This document shows, piece after piece, positions 57,628 to 64,000 of a stretch of DNA of 64,000 nt. The notes under the pieces were generated by a model that did not search any database, was not told the origin of the DNA, and saw only the letters and a list, made by a program, of their open reading frames with translations. Origin of the DNA: Litsea cubeba (Eukaryota; Streptophyta; Magnoliopsida; Laurales; Lauraceae); assembly GCA_012931725.1 (NCBI GenBank), contig CM022945.1, forward strand, positions 18,958,580 to 19,022,579. The letters run 5' to 3'. Every line of letters starts with the position of its first letter. Positions within the stretch are counted from its first letter, which is position 1. The position numbers and the translations under genes were made by a program.

Positions 57628-60600
57628 ATGGCGGAGCAGGTTACATCTCAAATCTCTACATTCCTCATTTCATTTCCTGTCATCAGATTCTTCTTGGCTC
57701 TTGGAATCACCCCCAGTCATGAAGAAATTAGAATACCACGAACACTTTGATTCATGTTATGGTGTTTGCAATCTGTTAAAATGAAATGCATCAACTCACT
57801 GATGTTATCCCCTCTTGTTTTGAAATGATTTTCTAACGCAGACGGAGAAGGCGTTCTTGAAGCAACCAAAGGTCTTTCTATGGTAATATAATTACTAGTG
57901 AAGAGTATTCTTTCCTTCTTCCACCGTTTCTCTACATGTGTTGTTGTTGTTGTTGCTATGTTTTTTTTTTTTTATCTTATCTGGAGATGGATTTGGCTTT
58001 TACACTTGTGTTTGCGAATGTTTTGATGTGTATTGGCAGCTCAAAGAAGTCTGGGAAGGGGAAGAGGCCTGGGAAGGGCGGCAACCGATACTGGAAAAGC
58101 GTGGGATTGGGTTTCAAAACACCGAGAGAAGCGATGGAAGGTCTGGTTTTATTAGCCTGACAGTTCCCTTTCCTTTTGTGCATCTTACATAATGGATTTA
58201 CAGTAATTAAGGCATCTAATGTGTCTCTTTATTAATTTTGAATGTGTAAAACCTTGTGATTGGATAATTGCGTCGCAGAATCCAATAATCAGCAAAAGAT
58301 GATGGGGAAGAGTAGAATGAAGACGCGATTCTAAGACCCAATAAAGCTCTAGTTGTACCTTGTCCAATCTAATTTGCAATCTTAATTCTGAAGTTTGAGA
58401 TCCAAAGTGGCAATGCACTTGGGTGCCATAGAAATAACATTGTAGATCTTGAAATGAACTTTAAATTATTTGAACAGACCATAAAATGTGGAGTTATGGC
58501 TTTCGAGATGGTCTGTCAGACAACATCAAGGTCTTTTTTGATTGTGCAGTATTGTCATCCATGATCTTATTTATTATGAGTTTTGTTGTGTCTTATGTTA
58601 TTGATTTTTTTAACAGTACTCAGCTCCTTTTTTTTTTTTAACCCCTATCTGACTTTTGAAATCCATGTTTGGTTTGTAACTTCCATTTGTTTCACTCAAT
58701 GGGCAAATCTGGCTAGTAAACACCCTTAATTGTGTGGAAGATGCGGATTTATGGGCCATTTGGAAACTATAGTCTAATTAATAAGAGCTAATTTGATTAA
58801 GGTCTAAAATAAAAGACCATGTTTCTAAGTCCTAATTATACTATATTAAAGATGAGGGTTTTGAAGCTAATTTTGACCGTAACTTCTGATGGATGTTATA
58901 CCCATGTTTTGAAACTTACTTTCTCCTCCCACTTCCAACATGTAATTGTAACCACTCAGATCTTCTTCCAACTTTTCACTGTATGCAACAACTTCATTTT
59001 CATCCCAAATCTCATTTTCCTCTTTTCTTTCTACTCCACTTCACCTAGCATATTTCTACTGTACCGACTCTTGGATTGAGAACAAAGGTACTCTCACAAT
59101 CCTCTCTTCTTTAATTCTCTTTTTAAAATTTTATGCTCTATCTAAACCAAATCACTGTTAGTAAGTGTTTCAGGATGATTTTGCGTGATCTAAATTTTTT
59201 TAATGGATTATAAAACATGTTTTGCATTTGTTGGTGAACATGCCTGTGCTTAGCATGGGTTATTGTGCTAGTTTACAATTAATTTGTTTGGTAAAATTAT
59301 TTAAAAAGAAAACTCTTATTTCATGAGATAATTAGGGACCCACCTTTTAAAATTTCCAATGTAGAACCCAAACACCCCACCCCACCGCCACCACGCACAC
59401 GCACACAAAAAAAAAAAAAAAAAACAGAACCCCTACCTTCTACAAAGAAAAAAAAAACCTTCACATGTAATCTTTTTGTCTTCATGTATTTGCTGCATTT
59501 CTTTTTCCTAGTATCATTGAACTGCAATCTGTGGTTGCATCAATATGTTGTGCTGAACAGAGATAAGTGAATTTTAAATCAGTTTACCTTAATGCAAAAA
59601 AAAAAAAGACATTTGTTATGGATCAAGTTGCAAAAACTTATCTAGGTGTAAAATGAATATCTCATCTTTAATAAAAAGATATTCTGGAATTTAACAACAT
59701 TAATTGGCCCTGTTCCAATTCTTGTAATCTAGTATGTACCATGAGGCTGTCATAAGATGCAAGCCCTTTTTGATACCAAAAATCCAGTCATAACAGGGTT
59801 GTTGTTGTTTTGTTTCCAGGGACATATATTGATAAGAAATGCCCCTTTACTGGTAATGTTTCTATCAGGGGCCGCATCCTATCAGGTACCTGTCACAGTG
59901 CCAAAATGAATAGAACCATCATTGTCCGTCGGGACTACCTTCACTATGTGAAGAAATACCAAAGGCAAGTTAATATATCTTATCCCACCTCAGAGGAAGG
60001 GCCTTTTTGCCAAAATGTACTCTTCTGCTGCTCCATCTTTCCAAAAAAATACTGTTTGCTGCTGCTGTCCTTTGCATTTAACGGTCTATGTGGCGGTTGG
60101 ATGATCTTCCTAAAATATACCACAAGGAAATCCTAACTCCTAACCTTCAATCCCAAGTTGAAAAATTCAATGATGATGATGATGAAGCAAGAAAGGCCGA
60201 AAATCTGCCAAATTGGAGAACTTTATGGTATCTTCCAGACTTCCACCCACATGGGCCCTATAAGTTCAACTGTCTAGTCCAAATAGACCATGTCTAACAT
60301 GTGTGGATCAGAGAGCAAACTATAATTTTGTTCCATTATGAGAACAAATTACCTATTCCTAACAAGAGAGTACCTAACATCTTGTGCTTTTTTTTTTTTT
60401 ATTATTATCATGTACAGATATGAGAAAAGGCACTCAAATATTCCGGCACATACATCCCCATGCTTCCGTGTGAAGGAGGGCGACCATGTTATCATTGGCC
60501 AATGCAGGTCAGTTTCTAGCTCAAGGACCTTTTTGTTCCTACGAGTTAATTCACCTGCTTGCACACCTGCTTGCATGCTTTTTGTGTTGCTAGCATGCTC

Positions 60601-60730
60601 CTTTTTAGCTCAATGACTATACTCATGTTCTGTCTTCAGGCCCTTGTCAAAGACAGTGAGGTTCAATGTGCTGAAAGTCATTCCAGCTGGATCCTCTGGA
60701 GGGGGGAAGAAGGCTTTCACATCAATTTAA
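57628..60730 (+). CDS. RPS11: Cytosolic 40S ribosomal protein S11 (uS17), six exons
   Basis: RPS11 is a small-subunit rRNA-binding protein. Exons 57628-57639 (MAEQ), 57842-57882 (TEKAFLKQPKVFL), 58040-58140 (CSKKSGKGKRPGKGGNRYWK), 59820-59964 (TYIDKKCPFTGNVSIRGRIL), 60418-60507 (YEKRHSNIPAH, VIIGQCR) and 60640-60730 (PLSKTVRFNVLKVIPAG to TSI) join in frame to 159 aa, the length of plant S11. Five splice junctions follow GT-AG, but intron 4 starts with GC (AG|GCAAGT); using any GT nearby breaks the frame. No stop or frameshift is present, so the gene should be functional. Intron 3 (1.68 kb) contains a probable Helitron. The first coding exon is only four codons long, a common arrangement in ribosomal protein genes. 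Confidence 0.96.
58830..59271 (+). mobile_element. Probable non-autonomous Helitron in RPS11 intron 3 (about 440 bp)
   Basis: The 5' side begins TCCTAATTATACTATATTAAAG, like plant Helitron 5' ends, and the 3' side ends GCCTGTGCTTAGCATGGG (hairpin), TTATTGTG, CTAG, then T. There is no target duplication, as expected. The 5' boundary is less certain because the preceding base is G rather than A. Confidence 0.55.
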
Positions 60731-61355
60731 TACCTCTTCTTAACTTTGCTGGATTTGGTTCAGGATTTTAGATTTGTTTTAAGCTTTACTACTAGTGCCG
60801 AAAATTTTGGGTATTCAAATAGCGAGAGACTTCTTATTCCTTTCCTATTCCTGTTTTTGTGCTTCCATTAAAACAATATGTAGTTCTCTATACATCAACA
60901 CTGGATGAATTCCATGGATGCTGGAGTTTTGGACCTTATGAATTTTGTCATGAGTTCATAATTTTATTAATGCTTGCTTGGATCCACTTGAACTCTAATT
61001 GTTTCTGTTTTTAATATCTGATATATCCTTCTCAGTTGGATAAGCATATGTAATACGCATACATTATTAGGAAAAAAAAGGTACCTGTAATATATATTCA
61101 TCTGTACATTGTGGGATCTTCTAGAAAGTTTACAGTCATGCTGCTGCTACTTGGGTGAAGTGAGGGTGATTTCTCGTTTTGGAGTACACTTCTTGTTTCG
61201 CTGTGTATTGGTTAAAAATTGATGCATTTGTTATTTTCAGTTGAGTTGCATTGGCATGCACACCACATATAACTGGTATAGGTGACCTCTGAGTATTGAC
61301 TAGATCCCATGCCTTAAACCTATTGGGCTTTCCTGTCCTGCCATCGGATGGTTTG

Positions 61356-61391
<36 letters not shown>

Positions 61392-62478
61392 ATCACACTT
61401 GAGCTCTTTGTTAGCTGATTGAAGATTTAAGGGATATTCATCCTCCTATAAATAATGTCCGTGATGAACGCTGAGTAACTTTCCTTGATCATGGAACAGA
61501 AAATGGCTATGTGATGCTGTAATTTTATTTATTTGGTTAGTTGTTTTGGTGTTGTGGGTTGCCATTAATGTGGTGTCTGTGTTAAAATTCTTGCAATTCC
61601 AACAATGCACACATTTTCTGTATATACAAACGTCCAAATCAGTGTCAGGCTAATTTGTTGTAATTGCCCATTTTGATATGGTGGGGTGACTATTATTTTA
61701 CCGCTGGGCTTGTTTCCCAGATGGCCCACCTGATTGATGATTGATCAGATCTTATGACTCCAACAGGTTCTTTTTTTTCACTAGCGAGACCCTATTGGTG
61801 AACTAAATTAATTCCACTAAGTATGCGATTTATTCGTTTCTTTATCCCGCGTGCTTCTGCATCATGTTTCTGTGCACCCTTGTTAGGTTTTTGGTTTATT
61901 ACAACCATAAACGTTGCAATCTCCTTCCCCTCCGTCTCTGAGATGACCATTTTGGAGGACGGGCCACTGATTTCAGTCTGAAAGATCATGGAGGTTATAA
62001 AAGGTCTTTGACGGCAGAGAATTACAAGAGTTCCTTAGACTCTGTGAAAATCAAAGAAGAATAGTAGTTATAGCTGCTGTTGTAGCTGGTGCCTATTAGG
62101 CCTACCTTTGTGCATTGGTCCGCCAAACAGAAAGCCAGCTTATATCAATCACTTGAATTTGTCTAGGATAATAGAGAAAGCTATAATCATCCCTGGATGT
62201 CGCCTACTGGGCACAATTTAGTGAATTCTTTCCTTGTCTCTTAATTAGTTTTAGGTAATTGATATTGACACTCCCTTTTCCCTCTTTTTTTTTTTACGGA
62301 GGCACTCCAAAATTTTGTGAAGGAAAAGGAGTGCCTCCATAAAAAAACAAAGGAGTGCTAATATCACTTCTATAGTTTTATTAGGAAATGAAAGCCAATG
62401 GTTTCTGCTGGAGTGCTTCCCAAGAGCTTCTCCAGATGTTGCTACCAGACTCAATGCATGTTTTAGTGGAATCTTGTG
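60731..62478. other. 3' region of RPS11 and gene-free spacer
   Basis: It contains the probable 3' untranslated region of RPS11 and a (TC)n microsatellite at 61362-61387. No further gene was recognised. Confidence 0.4.
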
Positions 62479-62800
62479 GAGTCCGGATCGCCTATCGCAG
62501 TTGTTATATCTTCGCCGTGAGTGGACCATGACATGGCGGATTGTTATTGGTCCACTTACGGTGAAGGTATAACAACTACGATAGTTGATCCGGACTCAAT
62601 CTTGTGAATCTGCAAATGTATGTTGAAGGCATAAAGCTAGATTCATTCAAAATTTTAGGTGAGACGTGGCGGACTGTTATTGGTCCACTCACGGTGAATG
62701 GGGATTGATATTGGTCCACTCACAGTAAAGGTATAACAACTGCGATAGGCGATCCGGACTCAATCTTATGAATCTGCAAATGTATGTTGAAGGCATAAAG
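62479..62800. repeat. Inverted and direct 49-bp repeats around GAGTCCGGATCG
   Basis: The arm 62479-62527 (GAGTCCGGATCGCC...GTGGACC) is inverted at 62549-62597, leaving a 21-base loop. A second inverted copy lies at 62713-62761. The two copies in the same orientation are both followed by AATCTTRTGAATCTGCAAATG and TATGTTGAAGGCATAAAG, so the downstream flank was duplicated too. This may be a miniature foldback element with a local tandem duplication. Confidence 0.75.
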
Positions 62801-63721
62801 CCGGATTCCCCTAATTAGAGGTGGACCGAAATTTTTGGTGAAAATCCCCCTCCAGTTTGTAAAGCCTTGACAGCAAAATCCTTTTTTATCACCGCTTACT
62901 CCCAAAGTTTAGGATAGTGAATTTGGATTGGGTGAAACGAACTCATTGAAAAGCCTATACAATCCTCCATGCAGGACTTCTACAGGTGAGAATTCTGCCT
63001 AAAATGGTTGCCTGAAAATGAAATATATACCTATAATTGATTGTCCATCCCTATTCAATCGTCTGTTTAAAGACCTCTAAGAAATGATGCCTTTTTTTAT
63101 AGTTTAAGAGGTCGGGATAATCTAATGAGGTTATAAATGTGCCCTACCAATCCACGTATGATAAAAAGCCCTCTCTCTCTCTTATAAAATGCCTGTATTT
63201 TACAATGTTATTGATATTATTCATGATTTGGATTTTATCAACAAAATAGAGAATGCATGGTATATAACTGTGTGGGGGTCCGTAATATTTAGGCACTTAC
63301 AATAACCATTCAACTTCAGTACCTAAAATTAAGGCTATAACCATTTTATTAACATGATATCTCATATTTCCTTCTTTTAGTTCAAAGTTTTTTCATTATC
63401 ATGTCTCGTTTGATTGATAAATATGATAAATAATGCATGGAATTTTATTTTTATTAATCACGACATCCATCGCCCCATTCTAATTTGAGTAAATTTTAGG
63501 GGCATCTTATACATGGTGGGGGGCCGGTGGCAGACTAGACGGATTTTGTTTGAGGGAATGGCCGTAATGCTACTTTCTTCGTTATATTGTCATTTTGCCC
63601 ATAATTTCTTAACTTTTTAAGTGTTGGATGGGGGTGACTGCCCCAAGATCCAATACCTAAGTTTGCCCTTGGCGAGGACATTCCTTTTTAGTGGCTCAAA
63701 TTTTCAATATCACTCCATACG

Positions 63722-63753
<32 letters not shown>

Positions 63754-64000
63754 AGAAATGGAACTCCACATTGGGATCTACCTAATGAATATTTGAATCA
63801 TGAAATAAACTTCCTCCTCTGGCTTCGCAGAAAGGTCGAAGATATAATCCATTGACTTGTGCATAGAGTACATTTATTTTTTATAATACATTTACATTTT
63901 TATATAGACTTAACCTTAATCTCATGATGGGATCAACTTATATTAAATAATAAGGGCTTGTTCGACAAGTCTCATATGTTAAAAATAAATCTATTTAAAA
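62801..64000. other. Gene-free end of the window
   Basis: A (GA)n microsatellite lies at 63721-63744. Between about 63520 and 63670 motifs such as GGTGGCAGACTAG and CTAAGTTTGCCCTTGGC recall the ends of the hAT elements above, possibly an old copy. No gene was recognised. Confidence 0.4.

Overview
This window is nuclear DNA from a flowering plant. The protein genes are split by GT-AG introns, and four plant-specific or conserved eukaryotic genes can be read: a class I KNOX homeobox gene, a xyloglucan endotransglucosylase/hydrolase (XTH), an EPIDERMAL PATTERNING FACTOR-like peptide gene and cytosolic ribosomal protein S11. A fifth gene encodes an acidic single-pass membrane protein that I do not recognise. 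Base composition is AT-rich, and the long spaces between genes are filled with plant-type transposable elements. I cannot name the species; a large, transposon-rich angiosperm genome fits.

Layout. 1.1-4.0 kb (+): KNOX gene. Its KNOX1, ELK and TALE homeodomain exons are clear, but the exon that should encode KNOX2 is not found; the intron where it belongs holds an antisense LTR without a target duplication. 5.8 kb: compound microsatellite. 7.2-10.8 kb: solo LTR of about 3.6 kb with a 5-bp target-site duplication (TSD). 13.6-15.4 kb (-): intact four-exon XTH gene with a TATA box. 19.3-22.0 kb: small two-LTR copia-type element carrying only a decayed gag remnant. 22.9 kb: hAT miniature element. 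25.1-27.7 kb: second solo LTR. 28.2-30.4 kb: copia element on the minus strand with RT/RNase H fragments and a perfect TSD. 30.7 kb: Mutator-like miniature element. 33.2 and 39.1 kb: hAT derivatives with 8-bp TSDs, the first keeping a transposase C-terminal remnant. 36.1-36.9 kb (+): EPFL peptide gene. 41.3-44.6 kb: hAT element interrupted by a Mutator-like element that carries a minisatellite and GC-rich, gene-like DNA. 45.1-50.7 kb: copia element (-) whose 3' LTR is split by a probable Helitron and by a hAT element. 52.5-53.7 kb (+): acidic type II membrane protein, its leader lying right beside that copia LTR. 55.1-56.1 kb: foldback element whose two 240-bp arms each contain a perfect 30-bp palindrome. 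57.6-60.7 kb (+): six-exon RPS11 gene with a telo-box, one GC-AG intron and a probable Helitron in intron 3. 62.5-62.8 kb: 49-bp inverted and direct repeats.

The five genes do not form a pathway; they are independent single genes separated by transposons. No RNA genes or CRISPR arrays were seen. The most notable observations are the apparent retroelement-associated loss of the KNOX2 exon, the nested insertions at 41-50 kb, the GC-AG intron in RPS11, and a family of Helitron 3' ends recurring four times.
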